Source: an uncultured Clostridia bacterium
Lineage (GTDB): Bacteria > Bacillota > Clostridia > Oscillospirales > Ruminococcaceae
Direction: 5' to 3'
Length of the DNA: 64,000 nt
Assembly (NCBI GenBank): GCA_947632025.1
Contig: CANRNN010000008.1
Span: forward strand, 1-64,000
Both the position numbers and the translations under genes were made by a program. This document shows positions 33,294 to 42,507 of this stretch, one piece after another. The notes beneath the pieces are model-generated. The model did not search any database, had not been told where the DNA came from, and was given only the letters and a program-made list of their open reading frames with translations. Positions within the stretch are counted from its first letter, which is position 1, and each line of letters starts with the position of its first letter.

Positions 33294-35320
33294 ACAAACA
33301 CGACCTCATAAGTCTTTTCAGACAGTGGCAGGAAAACGGCGAAAACGAAAAGATAATAAAAGCCGTTATGAACCTTCCCGACAGCAAGCTTGACGACGAT
33401 TACCTCGGCTGGCTCGTGGATTCATATATAAATGAGGGAGAATATAAAAGAGCTATCGCAGTGCTGGAAAGCCGGCGCGAGCAGAACGACAGAAATTACA
33501 AGTGGCATTTCAGAATGGGACTGGCGCTGTGGAATGCTTCCGAGGACGAGGAGTGCGAGGACGACGAGGAGCTTCAGATAAATATACTCAACAGAGCAAA
33601 AGTCGCCCTGGCAAGAGGAATGAATCTCAATCCTCCCGTACACGCCCTGAATACTGCCGACATCTATATGGAGAAAATATCACAGCGGCTTGACGAGCTT
33701 TACGGGGACGAGGAGGAAGAGGACGGCGACGCGGAGGACTATGAGGACGAAGACATAGACGCTCTGGAGGAGCATATAAAGGATTTTTTCGGGGATTTTC
33801 CGACGGTCTTTCACGAGATAAATTCTCCGGACATATACTGCGACATCTGCGTTATACCGCCAAGCAAGGAAAAGAATTATTTTACGCTTGTGACTATGGG
33901 AATGGGCGCACACGCCATGAACGTTCCCAAGGAGCTTCCCGAATATGAGGAGCTTGAACACGCGGAGCTGGTTTTGTGCCTGCCGCCCGACTGGAAGGTC
34001 GGTGAAAGCGACGAAAAGTGGTTCTGGCCGTTCACGCTGCTGAAAAGTCTGGCAAGGCTTCCCATAAACTGCTCCTCGTGGCTTGGGTGGGGACATTCAG
34101 TGGACAATTGCCTGCCGTTTGCCGAAAATACCAAACTTTGCGGGTCTATCCTGCTTTTTCCGACGGATATTGACGAGGGCGGCGACAGGGTCACTCTGCC
34201 GAGCGGAACAGTTGTTAATTTTTTTGAGGTTATACCGCTTTACCGTGAGGAAATGAATTTCAAAAAGGACAACGATACCGAGTCGCTGCTTGAAAGAATG
34301 AAGTTTTGCGACCACGTTGTAGATATAAACCGCCCGAATTGCTGCGAGGACTACGACGGGATACCGATAGTTGACAGCGCACAGGATCATTCCTCAAAAA
34401 TAATCGAAAAAAAGCTTCCGCTCGATACGATAAACGGCTGCAACCATATCGCGGTGTATCTGCGCTGGTGCATTGAGCATGGACTTACAGCACCCGAATT
34501 TTCCGAGGTCTTTCCCGATGTCATATCGGACGTGCTGAGTGGGAGAAACACAGATTTGCGCAGGTTTATCCTCGACAGCTGGGACGGGAAGTTGGCACTG
34601 TACGCGTTTAATTTTCTCGGCTCGAAATTCGCGGAACGCTACTACAATTGGGATACGCGTCTGCCTGACCATTTCTATCCCTCCGATGTCGACGCGGCTG
34701 CGGAGGAATATTTCGGCAGTGAGCGTTACAACTCCGACGAACTTCAGGACGAAGCATACCTGTTCGTGCCGTTCGATGAGAATTACTATAAAGCGCTGTC
34801 GAAGTATATAGAAAGCGCATTCAACGATTTTTACAGGGAGCTTTCCGTCAGATGTTCGGAATACAGCGGCTCTCTCACGGCAAATCTGAACAGAAAAACT
34901 CCGCTTAGTCTTAAACATATCGGCACGGGCAGGGAGTTTTCTGCCGAGCTTAAGGAGCGGGTAAAGGCACAGTGCAGCTCCAAAGCCCCGAAGCTCGTGA
35001 TCATCGACGACCTTATGATTGACGACGAGGAAAAGCTTGCGGACTGTCTTGCCGAAACGTTAAGCACGGATATTATTTTCAAGACAGTCGCTTTGCTGGA
35101 CGTTCCCGACGATGAAAAGTGGCTTGACGAGAACTTCATGCAGGGCGGCACTATCCGCTGCAATAACAAAAATACCGCGCGGCTTTATCGTGCCGCCGCA
35201 GATCTTTTCGGAGAGGAAATTTATATTTTCACCTATAGTCCTGAAAGGTCTGCGCTTCTTATCCCGCACGGCGACGGAACATTCGACATTCGTTTAGGAA
35301 AGGGATTTGACGAAAATTAA
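33290..35320 (+). CDS. SUFU-domain protein with TPR-like N-terminus
   Basis: The 676-residue cytosolic protein has three parts. Residues 1-140 form helical repeats like TPRs (YLGWLVDSYINEGEYKRAIA) followed by a very acidic linker (DEEEEDGDAEDYEDED). Residues about 165-350 match the bacterial suppressor-of-fused (SUFU) domain: FTLVTMGMGAHAMNVP, AELVLCLPPDW, EKWFWPFTLLKSLARLP, WLGWGHSVDN and FAENTKLCGSILLFP. Residues 360-676 form a second, less clear region with repeated acidic motifs. SUFU domains in bacteria occur in immunity proteins of polymorphic toxins and in uncharacterised housekeeping proteins; the role here is unknown. The start overlaps the NimA-like gene. Confidence 0.75.
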   Translation: MNKHDLISLFRQWQENGENEKIIKAVMNLPDSKLDDDYLGWLVDSYINEGEYKRAIAVLESRREQNDRNYKWHFRMGLALWNASEDEECEDDEELQINILNRAKVALARGMNLNPPVHALNTADIYMEKISQRLDELYGDEEEEDGDAEDYEDEDIDALEEHIKDFFGDFPTVFHEINSPDIYCDICVIPPSKEKNYFTLVTMGMGAHAMNVPKELPEYEELEHAELVLCLPPDWKVGESDEKWFWPFTLLKSLARLPINCSSWLGWGHSVDNCLPFAENTKLCGSILLFPTDIDEGGDRVTLPSGTVVNFFEVIPLYREEMNFKKDNDTESLLERMKFCDHVVDINRPNCCEDYDGIPIVDSAQDHSSKIIEKKLPLDTINGCNHIAVYLRWCIEHGLTAPEFSEVFPDVISDVLSGRNTDLRRFILDSWDGKLALYAFNFLGSKFAERYYNWDTRLPDHFYPSDVDAAAEEYFGSERYNSDELQDEAYLFVPFDENYYKALSKYIESAFNDFYRELSVRCSEYSGSLTANLNRKTPLSLKHIGTGREFSAELKERVKAQCSSKAPKLVIIDDLMIDDEEKLADCLAETLSTDIIFKTVALLDVPDDEKWLDENFMQGGTIRCNNKNTARLYRAAADLFGEEIYIFTYSPERSALLIPHGDGTFDIRLGKGFDEN

Positions 35321-35380
35321 GAATATCCCCCAAAATGCGCCCGAAAATATCACGGTTCGCAAAAACAGGAAAAAAACCTC

Positions 35381-35409
35381 TTGAATTTTTCAACGTATTA
35401 TATTATAAT
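35381..35409 (+). promoter_or_regulatory. Promoter of lipoprotein-HD hydrolase unit
   Basis: TTGAAT (35381-35386), 17-base spacer, TATAAT (35404-35409). Confidence 0.65.
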
Positions 35410-35451
35410 TGAAAAAAGCCCTTTGGAATGACAACAGGACGGAGTGATAAA

Positions 35452-36258
35452 ATGAAAAAGGTTATTTTAACAGCTGTTTGTGTAATTTTGTTGAGCGGGT
35501 GCAGTTTGCAAAACGAGCTTTCGGATCCGAGTACTTTTACGGACGACAGCGGCGCTTCCGCTGTCGAAGCAGTAAAGCCTGCCTATTCAGAGGAGGAGCT
35601 GAAAGAACTTCTCGACAAGGGATTTATTCCCAAAGCCGAGCAGGATTCGCGTGTTGAGGGAAAAAGGCTGAGTTTTACTTTCGGGGATATCTATTCTCAA
35701 GGCGAGAATTATTCTATGAGTATTTCGGGCGTCGAGTGGGAGAACCAGAACGAGCAGCCCTCGCTTGAAACCACGACTATCAACGGCGTGCTTTACGGGG
35801 ATTTCCGGCTCGACCTTTACAAGAACAGCTTCAGAATACAAAGTCTGAAAATAAACATTCCGCGTGATGACAGATTCCTTATTCTGGAAAGCGCTGCTGA
35901 GAACCTTTCCTATGGGTGCGAAATATTATCGAATCATACGGAATTCGGCTCGGACGATTATCCGGATATACTTCAGTTGGACTTCTACAATAACAGCGAC
36001 GGGGAAACACCGCAGTACGCGAGATTCTTTGCCGTGTTCAACGACGAGCTTGTCGAGCTTCCCGTATATGAAAACGGCGAGCCTTGCCCGCCTTACGGCA
36101 CTCATCTGACAATGAAAGAGCCGGGGCTGATGATACAGCACCTTACGGTTTCGTCCGGCTCACAGTACAGGATAGTCAAGTATGAATATACTTTCGATGT
36201 TGAAAATAAACGCCTTGACAAAAAGGAAGTCAGATTCTACGGCTGGGAGGATCAGTGA
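35452..36258 (+). CDS. Lipoprotein of unknown function
   Basis: The 268-residue precursor has a lipoprotein signal peptide (KKVILTAVCVILLSGC, Cys near 17 to be lipidated). A Ser/Asp-rich linker follows, then a beta-rich soluble domain with no family I recognise. It should be anchored on the outer face of the membrane. ATG 35452 has GGAG seven bases upstream. It overlaps the HD hydrolase start, so the two are co-translated. Confidence 0.75.
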   Translation: MKKVILTAVCVILLSGCSLQNELSDPSTFTDDSGASAVEAVKPAYSEEELKELLDKGFIPKAEQDSRVEGKRLSFTFGDIYSQGENYSMSISGVEWENQNEQPSLETTTINGVLYGDFRLDLYKNSFRIQSLKINIPRDDRFLILESAAENLSYGCEILSNHTEFGSDDYPDILQLDFYNNSDGETPQYARFFAVFNDELVELPVYENGEPCPPYGTHLTMKEPGLMIQHLTVSSGSQYRIVKYEYTFDVENKRLDKKEVRFYGWEDQ

Positions 36259-36863
36259 TCAAAATGACGGATATTGAACTTTTTCGTGATATTTACAACA
36301 CGAATATAAAACGCGAGGGCGCGGACAAACTGTTGGATTTCCTTGAAAACAAGAGCGATTTTTATACAGCTCCCGCCTCGACGCGTTATCACGGAGCATA
36401 TTCGGGAGGATTGCTGCGGCATTCGCTTAACGTATACGAGTGCCTTTGCGCTTACCTCGAACGCGACAGGGTAAGAGAGCGCTACGGACTTTCGGTTTCA
36501 GATGAAACGGCAGCGACTGTGGCACTGCTACACGATATATGCAAGGTGAATTTCTATCAGGTTTCCTACCGTAACGCAAAAAACGAAAAGGGACAGTGGG
36601 AACAGGTCCCATATTATACAATAAACGATACTCTCCCGTACGGTCACGGCGAAAAGAGCGTCTATATGCTCAGTGGATTTATTCGCCTTACCCGTGATGA
36701 AGCAATGGCTATCCGTTGGCATATGGGATTTTCGGGTATCGAGGATAAAAACACAATAGGCGCGGCTCTTGAAAAATATCCGCTGGCGTTTGCGCTCTCG
36801 GTCGCGGATATGGAGGCAAGCTATTTTCTTGAGGGCGAAAAAGCGGGCATCGAGCAGAAATAG
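36255..36863 (+). CDS. HD-domain phosphohydrolase
   Basis: The 202-residue protein has a metal-dependent HD domain: GLLRHSLNVYECL (first His, near 55), TVALLHDICKVNF (His-Asp, near 95), GHGEKSVYML (near 135) and LALSVADM-like FALSVADMEAS near the end (last Asp). It resembles the C-terminal HD domain of YhaM-type nucleases but lacks the OB fold, so the substrate is open. GTG 36255 overlaps the previous stop (GTGA) with GGAGG four bases upstream; ATG 36264 is an alternative start. Cytosolic. Confidence 0.75.
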   Translation: MIKMTDIELFRDIYNTNIKREGADKLLDFLENKSDFYTAPASTRYHGAYSGGLLRHSLNVYECLCAYLERDRVRERYGLSVSDETAATVALLHDICKVNFYQVSYRNAKNEKGQWEQVPYYTINDTLPYGHGEKSVYMLSGFIRLTRDEAMAIRWHMGFSGIEDKNTIGAALEKYPLAFALSVADMEASYFLEGEKAGIEQK

Positions 36864-36918
36864 CAAGGTAATTATGATATTAAAAAGTCGGGCTTTCGGC
36901 GAAAATCGGATAAAAATC

Positions 36919-36946
36919 AAGCGGCTTTGCGCCGCTTTTTTATTTT
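36919..36946 (+). terminator. Terminator after HD hydrolase gene
   Basis: The stem AAGCGGC/GCCGCTT (36919-36925 with 36931-36937) is followed by a T run. Confidence 0.8.
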
Positions 36947-37024
36947 AAAAATGAAAATTTTCCCTGTGATATATTTCCCGTTTTTGGGAGAAACTATTGC
37001 CGAATAAATCTAACGGAGATGCCT

Positions 37025-38161
37025 ATGAAAAAAATTGTCTGCATTTTAATTTCGGCGGCGCTCGCGCTCGCCTTTATTGTTCCTCCCGAAAAAATTTATG
37101 CCGAAACCGCCTCGTGCGCGGAATTTCTTTACGAAATAAATACGGGTCAGGTAATTTATTCCAAGAACGCCGATATGAAGCTGCCTATGGCGTCTGTCAC
37201 AAAGCTTATGGGATTGCTGCTCTGGGCGGAGGATATCGCCGAGGGGAAGCTTTCACTTGACGACAAGATAAAAGCAAGCTCGTACGCGTCCAACGCGGAA
37301 GGTTCTGTCATCTGGCTTTCGGCAGGCGAAACGCTTACTGCGTCAGAGCTTTTAGAAGCCGTTATAGTAAGTTCCGCAAACGACGCTTGTATCGCTCTGG
37401 CGGAAAATTCGGCAGGCAGCGAGGCTGCGTTCGTCAAGCGTATGAATTCCCGTGCCTCGGAGCTGGGAATGACCGGCACACGCTACGCAAACTGCGTCGG
37501 TTTTGACGAGAGCGGACATTATACCACTGCCCGCGACACTGCCGTTCTTCTCGCGGAGGTAATGAAGCACGATATCTACAGAGGGTGGTTTTTGACGTGG
37601 CTTGACTATCTGCGCGGAGGAGAAACCCAGCTTGTGAACACCAACAAGCTGGTAAGGACTTATAAGGGACTTCTCGGCGGAAAAACAGGGACTACCGACA
37701 ACGCGGGCTGCTGCTTTGCGGCTTGTGCGGAACGCGGAGAGCTGCGATATGCGGCTGTGGTCTTAGGCTGCGGCTCGGACGACGAGCGCTTTTCGACCGT
37801 GAAGGAGCTTCTCGACTACGGATTCGATTCGTTCGAGAGGTTCACACCCGAAACGGATTTTTCCAAGCTTAAGCCGATAAAGGTAACGCACGGCGCTTCC
37901 GATAAGGTCGACCCGATAATAAAGGTTCAGGGAGCCGACTGCGTTATACGCAAGGGACGTGCCGCCGACGTGAAGTATGAATACACCTTCGTCGAGGAGT
38001 GCAAGGCTCCCGTCGAAGCGGGACAGTTTCTCGGAGAGTACCTCGTGACGCTTGACGGCGCCGAGGTCTTTCGCTCGGAGATCGTTGCAAAAAACGATGT
38101 GCCTAAGATGAACTTTTTCCTCTGCCTGAAAATGATACTGAGAGAGTTGATCTCTATGTAA
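37025..38161 (+). CDS. D-alanyl-D-alanine carboxypeptidase (DacF/PBP5-like)
   Basis: The 378-residue exported protein trims the pentapeptide of peptidoglycan. It has a signal peptide (about 1-24). The penicillin-binding motifs are ASVTKLMG (SxxK), SSANDACIAL (SxN) and GGKTGTTDNAG (KTG). A C-terminal beta domain (about 285-355) is followed by a hydrophobic or amphipathic C-terminal helix (NFFLCLKMILRELIS) that likely holds it at the membrane. ATG 37025 is preferred over 37019 for its spacing to GGAG. In sporulating Clostridia such enzymes also shape spore cortex. Confidence 0.9.
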   Translation: MKKIVCILISAALALAFIVPPEKIYAETASCAEFLYEINTGQVIYSKNADMKLPMASVTKLMGLLLWAEDIAEGKLSLDDKIKASSYASNAEGSVIWLSAGETLTASELLEAVIVSSANDACIALAENSAGSEAAFVKRMNSRASELGMTGTRYANCVGFDESGHYTTARDTAVLLAEVMKHDIYRGWFLTWLDYLRGGETQLVNTNKLVRTYKGLLGGKTGTTDNAGCCFAACAERGELRYAAVVLGCGSDDERFSTVKELLDYGFDSFERFTPETDFSKLKPIKVTHGASDKVDPIIKVQGADCVIRKGRAADVKYEYTFVEECKAPVEAGQFLGEYLVTLDGAEVFRSEIVAKNDVPKMNFFLCLKMILRELISM

Positions 38162-38219
38162 AAATTATCCGAAACAGAGCAGGAAAAAAATAAAAACCGA
38201 ATCACGAAAGGAATCCCCC

Positions 38220-39173
38220 ATGAACAAAGCCTTTATTATCCTCGGTATCTGCGTTATATGTTCAATATTGATAAGCGGCATACCGGCTGCTGTTGAAAGC
38301 GCTGCTCCTGTTTGCCGTACCGTTTCGCCGCAGCTGTGCGCGGTTTCCGACAAGATAACCGCGGCGGGAACTCTCGCTTATTCCGAGCAAAACGACATAA
38401 CTGCACCCGTGCCTCTGGTGATTGACAAATTTCTCGTGAAAACAGGCGACAGCGTTTCCGTCGGAGATGTTATAGCAACCGTCGACAGAAACAGCACACT
38501 CAGGCTTCTCGAAAGCGCGGGTGAAGTGATCTCGGCTTCCAAATCGGCTCTTGCTTCGACATTCATTCCCGAAACTGTGACCGCCGACTGTTCGGGAAAA
38601 ATAATCGCCGAAGCGGGAGCAGGCACAGCCGTCCCAAGCGGCAGCGCCATAGCGACCGCCGCACGCTCCGAGGATATAACGCTTACCGTCGGCGTAAGCG
38701 AGCTTGACGTTGCGCGTGTGAAGGTCGGTATGCCCGTCAGAATAACCGTCGCCGCCTATCCGGAGGAGGAAATTTCGGGAAGAGTTTCAAAAATAGCTCC
38801 GAGCGCGCACTGCCGCTATAACGGCTCTGTAATCGAAACCGTCGTCGATGTGGAGATGGTACCCGACACTTCCGACGAGCGCCTTAAATCGGGGCTTTCG
38901 GCGTGCGCGGACATTTTCCTTTCGGAAGCCCGTGAGGTGCTTGTCCTGCCGTATTCCGCGATAGGTCAGGACGATTCGGGAGAGTTTGTCTACGTCTACG
39001 AAAACGGCAAAGCCGTTCGGCGGGAAATCCTGACCGGAGCGGAATTTTCCGACGGCGCAGAAATAACAGACGGGATAAACTCCGCGGATATAGTCTTTTC
39101 CGACCCCGAAATCCTCGTGAGCCGCTCCTATGTCCGCACGGAAAATTCCGGGGAGGAAGAAAGTCATGGTTAA
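38220..39173 (+). CDS. MacA/HlyD-like efflux adaptor protein
   Basis: The 317-residue membrane-fusion protein begins with one membrane anchor (FIILGICVICSILISGIP). A lipoyl/barrel-sandwich half-motif follows (PVPLVIDKFLVKTGDSVSVG, about 60-80) and then the returning half (VTADCSGKIIAEAGAGTAVP). The beta-barrel domain has PVRITVAAYPEEEISGRVSK and a C-terminal membrane-proximal domain. The coiled-coil hairpin is very short, as in Gram-positive adaptors with no outer-membrane partner. The start has AAAGGA upstream. Its end overlaps the permease gene by eight bases. It should link the permease to substrate release outside the cell. Confidence 0.78.
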   Translation: MNKAFIILGICVICSILISGIPAAVESAAPVCRTVSPQLCAVSDKITAAGTLAYSEQNDITAPVPLVIDKFLVKTGDSVSVGDVIATVDRNSTLRLLESAGEVISASKSALASTFIPETVTADCSGKIIAEAGAGTAVPSGSAIATAARSEDITLTVGVSELDVARVKVGMPVRITVAAYPEEEISGRVSKIAPSAHCRYNGSVIETVVDVEMVPDTSDERLKSGLSACADIFLSEAREVLVLPYSAIGQDDSGEFVYVYENGKAVRREILTGAEFSDGAEITDGINSADIVFSDPEILVSRSYVRTENSGEEESHG

Positions 39174-40332
39174 TTTTCTTACGGGAATATTTCGGGCAAA
39201 GACCCGCTCGCTTCTCGCTATGGCGGGAATAGCGGTCGGGGCGTTCGCGGTGTCGGTTATCTCCACCATAGGCGCGGCAGGAACGCAGCAGGTCGGCGCG
39301 GCTATGGATTCAATGGGGATAGACACGCTTCTTATACGCCCCGCCGACAATGTCGCGGGCGCTGTGCTGTCAGAGCGGGAGTTGGATTTCGTCCGCGAAA
39401 CCGACGGAGTTTTCGAGGCTATGCCGCTTGAATCGTCGGTTTCCGAGGTGAAGATACTTTCCCGCCGTCTGGAAAGCTACATCTGGGGAGTGGATAAGTC
39501 GGCGGGAAGCCTTATCTCTCTCGAAGCGATACACGGACGGCTGATTTGCGGAGCGGACGTTTCACAGCGGGCGAGGGTCTGCGTTATCGACGAGAAATTC
39601 GCGCTGGAAAGCTACGGCAGAAGCAACATCGTCGGCAAGAAGATAAACGTCCTCTTAGGCGGCAGATACTGCGAATTTGAGGTCGTCGGCGTGGCGAGGT
39701 CGGGGCTGTCGCCGCTTCAGGGAATGTTGTCAAATATCGTGCCCGATTTTGTCTATATTCCGATAACGACAATGCAGCTGCTTACGGGGCGGACGACCTA
39801 CGACAAAATAGCCGTGCGGCTTTCCGGAGAAAGCCCGAACGCTCCGGAAGATATCATTGAAAGGCTTGAAAAGTACCGCGGCTGTCCCGACGGCTATGTC
39901 TGCAACAATCTTCTGGCGCAGAAGTCGCAGCTTGACGGGATAATGGACACGGTCACGGCGGCGCTGTCGCTGGTCGCGGGGATATCACTTGTCGTGGCGG
40001 GTATTTCGGTCATGACTACCATGATGATGAGCGTTTCGGAGCGCAGGCGGGAAATAGGCGTGAAAAAGGCTCTCGGAGCGAAAAATTCGGATATCTGCAC
40101 GGAGTTTCTTCTGGAAAGCGTGACGCTTACGTTTTTCGGAAGTATAGCGGGGATAGCGGCGGGTCTTTTCGTTTCGGGAATAGGGTGTGTTATAGCGAAA
40201 ATTCCCTTTTCGGCTGATGTTCCGTCGCTTGTGGTGTCGGCTGTGGTTTCGGCGGCGATAGGCGCGGTGTTCGGGGCGTATCCTGCCGCGAAAGCCGCAA
40301 GGCTCGACCCCGCCGAGGCTTTGCGGGTATGA
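39166..40332 (+). CDS. MacB-type ABC transporter permease (no ATPase domain)
   Basis: The 388-residue protein has the MacB/FtsX layout. TM1 lies at about 15-40 (RSLLAMAGIAVGAFAVSVIS), followed by a large external MacB periplasmic-core-like domain (about 45-235). TM2-4 lie at about 265-385, with RRREIGVKKALGAKNSDI between TM2 and TM3, the conserved coupling region that contacts the ATPase. No nucleotide-binding protein is encoded on either side. ATG 39166 has GGGAGG upstream and overlaps the adaptor gene. Exported substrate unknown. Confidence 0.82.
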   Translation: MVNFLTGIFRAKTRSLLAMAGIAVGAFAVSVISTIGAAGTQQVGAAMDSMGIDTLLIRPADNVAGAVLSERELDFVRETDGVFEAMPLESSVSEVKILSRRLESYIWGVDKSAGSLISLEAIHGRLICGADVSQRARVCVIDEKFALESYGRSNIVGKKINVLLGGRYCEFEVVGVARSGLSPLQGMLSNIVPDFVYIPITTMQLLTGRTTYDKIAVRLSGESPNAPEDIIERLEKYRGCPDGYVCNNLLAQKSQLDGIMDTVTAALSLVAGISLVVAGISVMTTMMMSVSERRREIGVKKALGAKNSDICTEFLLESVTLTFFGSIAGIAAGLFVSGIGCVIAKIPFSADVPSLVVSAVVSAAIGAVFGAYPAAKAARLDPAEALRV

Positions 40333-40340
40333 ATAAAAAG

Positions 40341-40380
40341 TAAAGCGGACCGCCTTAAAAAGCAGTCCGCTTAATTTTAT
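40341..40380. terminator. Bidirectional terminator
   Basis: The stem AAGCGGAC/GTCCGCTT (40343-40350 with 40365-40372) with A and T flanks lies between two convergent genes. Confidence 0.75.
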
Positions 40381-40413
40381 GGAAGATGATGAAGAGTTAG
40401 TTTATTTATAATA

Positions 40414-42078
40414 TTACTTTCTCTTGCGGTAAACGACTACAGCTGCACCTGCAAGCGTCGCAAGACCAACCGTCAGAGCGATACCGACAGCGCCCGTGTC
40501 GGGGTTGTCCTTGTCAGCTTCGCTGTCGGCAGGCTTAGATGTGGTGCTTTCAGCGGGCTTTGATGTATCCGCAGGTTTAGAGGTGGTGTCAGCAGGTTTG
40601 GAAGTTTCTGCGGGCTTAGAGGTTTCTGCCGGTTTCGAGGTTTCAGAGGGCTTAGAAGTTTCCTCCGGCTTCGAGGTGTCGGCGGGCTTGGAAGCTCCGC
40701 TTTCAAGAGTGCCGTCGGTCGAAATAAGGTATTTGCTGAAATGCGTGGTCTTGAATTCTATCATACCGTTCTTGACCGTCGCTTTCATGTCGGTGTACTT
40801 GCCGTTGTCGACGTAATAAACGTAGAGGTTCTTTGCGTTCTTGAACTTTTCGGGGACGGGAATCTTAACAGTAATTTCTGCCGTGTTCTTGCTAAGGTCT
40901 ACAGTTTTTCCGTTCTTGTCGGTGAACTTGATGTCAAAGGTATCACCGGACGGGGTGACGGAAAGCGTAGCTCCGTCAAGCGCGGGAACAGCTTTCACAG
41001 CCGCCGCGGGAACGTTTACTTCGATTTTGGAATTCTTGTCCGTGAAACTCTTGTCGGTGGGAGCGGGAGCGCTTGCGCCGTATTCAATGGTTGCGCCGTT
41101 GAAAGGACCATATCTGCCTTTAATATTGTGCCATGTCGCAGTCGCAGTGCCCATTTCGATATTCTGCCAATCCGCTTCACTGCCCGCGTACTTTACTTTT
41201 AATCCTGTGGGGCATTCGCCGGAACCGGGATGATATATATATCCGGAATATTCAGACCAAAAAGCTCCTGCTCCAACAGATGTCACACTTTTAGGTATAG
41301 ACACATTTGCAAGTTTAGAACAATTTGCAAAAGTCGAATCTCCAATTGCTTTGACACCTTCCTCTATTATAACAGTTTGGAGATTGTCACAATGGTTGAA
41401 AGCTTCAAAACCAATTCCTTTTACGTTTCCGGGGATAGTCACACTTGCAAGACTGTCACAATTTTCAAAAGCATAGCTACCAATCGTACTCAAACTATCA
41501 GGAAGTGTTATGCTTTCAAGAGCAGTGCAACCGGAAAAAGAGTAACCGTCAATTTTTTCAATACCATTTCCCAAATTAACGGTTTTAAGAGCGGTACAAC
41601 CTTGAAAAGCACCATAAATACTAGTCACGCCATCCGGAATACTTATGGATTCAAGACTTTCACAGCCTTCAAAGACATTATTATTGATTTTGGTCACACC
41701 GTTTGGAATATTTATACTTTTAAGGTTTGTACAGTTGGCAAAGCACCCTGTAACATAAGGTCCACCTATATCGGTTATACTATCTGGAAGTGTTATGGAT
41801 TCGGCTTTAGAAGCAGATTTAGCGTCGCCGCCAAACAACGCAACCGCCGTTACTTTCATTCCGTTGTATGTAGAGGGTACAACAACATTCTTTGCTTCGC
41901 GGTCTTTTAAAAAAGCCGTAAGAGTGCCGTCCGTGTTCGCGCTAAACGTGAACATCTCGTCAACTGCGCTTGCCGCGCTTGCTGTTGTTTCTACTGCGGG
42001 CAGTACCCCCGTAACGGGCGCAACAGCGGTCAGCACTGCCAAAGCCGCAGCCACAGCTGCAAATTTTTTTAACTTCAT
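40414..42078 (-). CDS. BspA-type leucine-rich-repeat surface protein with NPDTG sorting signal
   Basis: The 554-residue exported protein has a signal peptide (about 1-37). A short domain is followed by about seven BspA/LRR_5 repeats (about 70-260, e.g. LESITLPDSLSTIGSYAFEN). A second domain (about 290-450) precedes a low-complexity linker of SKPAETSKPAET type (about 460-517). The C-terminus is NPDTG, a hydrophobic helix and YRKRK. Such proteins are held at the cell wall by a sortase and serve in adhesion to host or plant polymers. The ATG has GGAGG nine bases upstream. The repeat-coding DNA is more AT-rich than the rest of the gene. Confidence 0.85.
   Translation of the reverse strand: MKLKKFAAVAAALAVLTAVAPVTGVLPAVETTASAASAVDEMFTFSANTDGTLTAFLKDREAKNVVVPSTYNGMKVTAVALFGGDAKSASKAESITLPDSITDIGGPYVTGCFANCTNLKSINIPNGVTKINNNVFEGCESLESISIPDGVTSIYGAFQGCTALKTVNLGNGIEKIDGYSFSGCTALESITLPDSLSTIGSYAFENCDSLASVTIPGNVKGIGFEAFNHCDNLQTVIIEEGVKAIGDSTFANCSKLANVSIPKSVTSVGAGAFWSEYSGYIYHPGSGECPTGLKVKYAGSEADWQNIEMGTATATWHNIKGRYGPFNGATIEYGASAPAPTDKSFTDKNSKIEVNVPAAAVKAVPALDGATLSVTPSGDTFDIKFTDKNGKTVDLSKNTAEITVKIPVPEKFKNAKNLYVYYVDNGKYTDMKATVKNGMIEFKTTHFSKYLISTDGTLESGASKPADTSKPEETSKPSETSKPAETSKPAETSKPADTTSKPADTSKPAESTTSKPADSEADKDNPDTGAVGIALTVGLATLAGAAVVVYRKRK
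40525..40700 (-). repeat. Tandem repeats encoding the SKPAET wall linker
   Basis: Imperfect 18-21-base units encode (T/E)-T-S-K-P-A/S/E repeats between the folded part and the anchor of the BspA-type protein. Confidence 0.8.
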
Positions 42079-42108
42079 AATAGTTTTCCTCCAAAAATTA
42101 TTCTATAT

Positions 42109-42124
42109 AAATGAAACTTCATTT
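42109..42124. promoter_or_regulatory. Inverted repeat AAATGAA-N2-TTCATTT
   Basis: A perfect 7-bp inverted repeat in the shared upstream region of the BspA-type gene and the Xre gene, at the transcription start expected from the promoter at 42134. Related ATAAATGAAA sequence recurs at about 42190. Candidate operator. Confidence 0.4.
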
Positions 42125-42133
42125 ACATAAAAT

Positions 42134-42162
42134 ATTATATACTTAATTATTCACAAAGTCAA
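42134..42162 (-). promoter_or_regulatory. Promoter of BspA-type gene
   Basis: On the minus strand TTGACT (42162-42157), 17-base spacer, TATAAT (42139-42134). Confidence 0.7.
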
Positions 42163-42261
42163 GGGAAAATCAACATTTTCAGCGATTTACATAAATGAAA
42201 TGTCGTGTAGTTAGATGTTTTGCACAAATATGTCATTATAATATCATAAAGGGGTGAACAG

Positions 42262-42507
42262 ATGACATATTATGAAAACCTGCGTGTAATCCGCGAGGAC
42301 AGGGGATTCACGCAAAAACAGATAGCTGATGTTCTTGAAACCACGCAGCAGTACTATTCCGACTACGAAAACGGCAAGCGGGAGATTCCCATTCGCGTAT
42401 ACATCAAACTCTCGAATTTTTATCATGTAAGCATTGATTACCTTGCGGGAATGACCGACATTCCCGAACCGCTCTGTGGGTCGAACGAAAAAGCGGGTGC
42501 AGGGTGA
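42262..42507 (+). CDS. Xre-family regulator 1
   Basis: The 81-residue protein is a single Xre/Cro HTH: NLRVIREDRGFTQKQIADVL, ETTQQYYSDYENGKREIPIR and VYIKLSNFYHVSIDYLAGMT. The C-terminal tail is short. The ATG has AAAGGGGTG upstream. It probably regulates itself or the divergent surface-protein gene through sites in the 42079-42261 region. Confidence 0.85.
   Translation: MTYYENLRVIREDRGFTQKQIADVLETTQQYYSDYENGKREIPIRVYIKLSNFYHVSIDYLAGMTDIPEPLCGSNEKAGAG

Noticed and set aside
40525..40700. Possible CRISPR array
   Set aside because: The repeats are short, in frame and encode the SKPAET wall linker; there are no unique spacers or cas genes.
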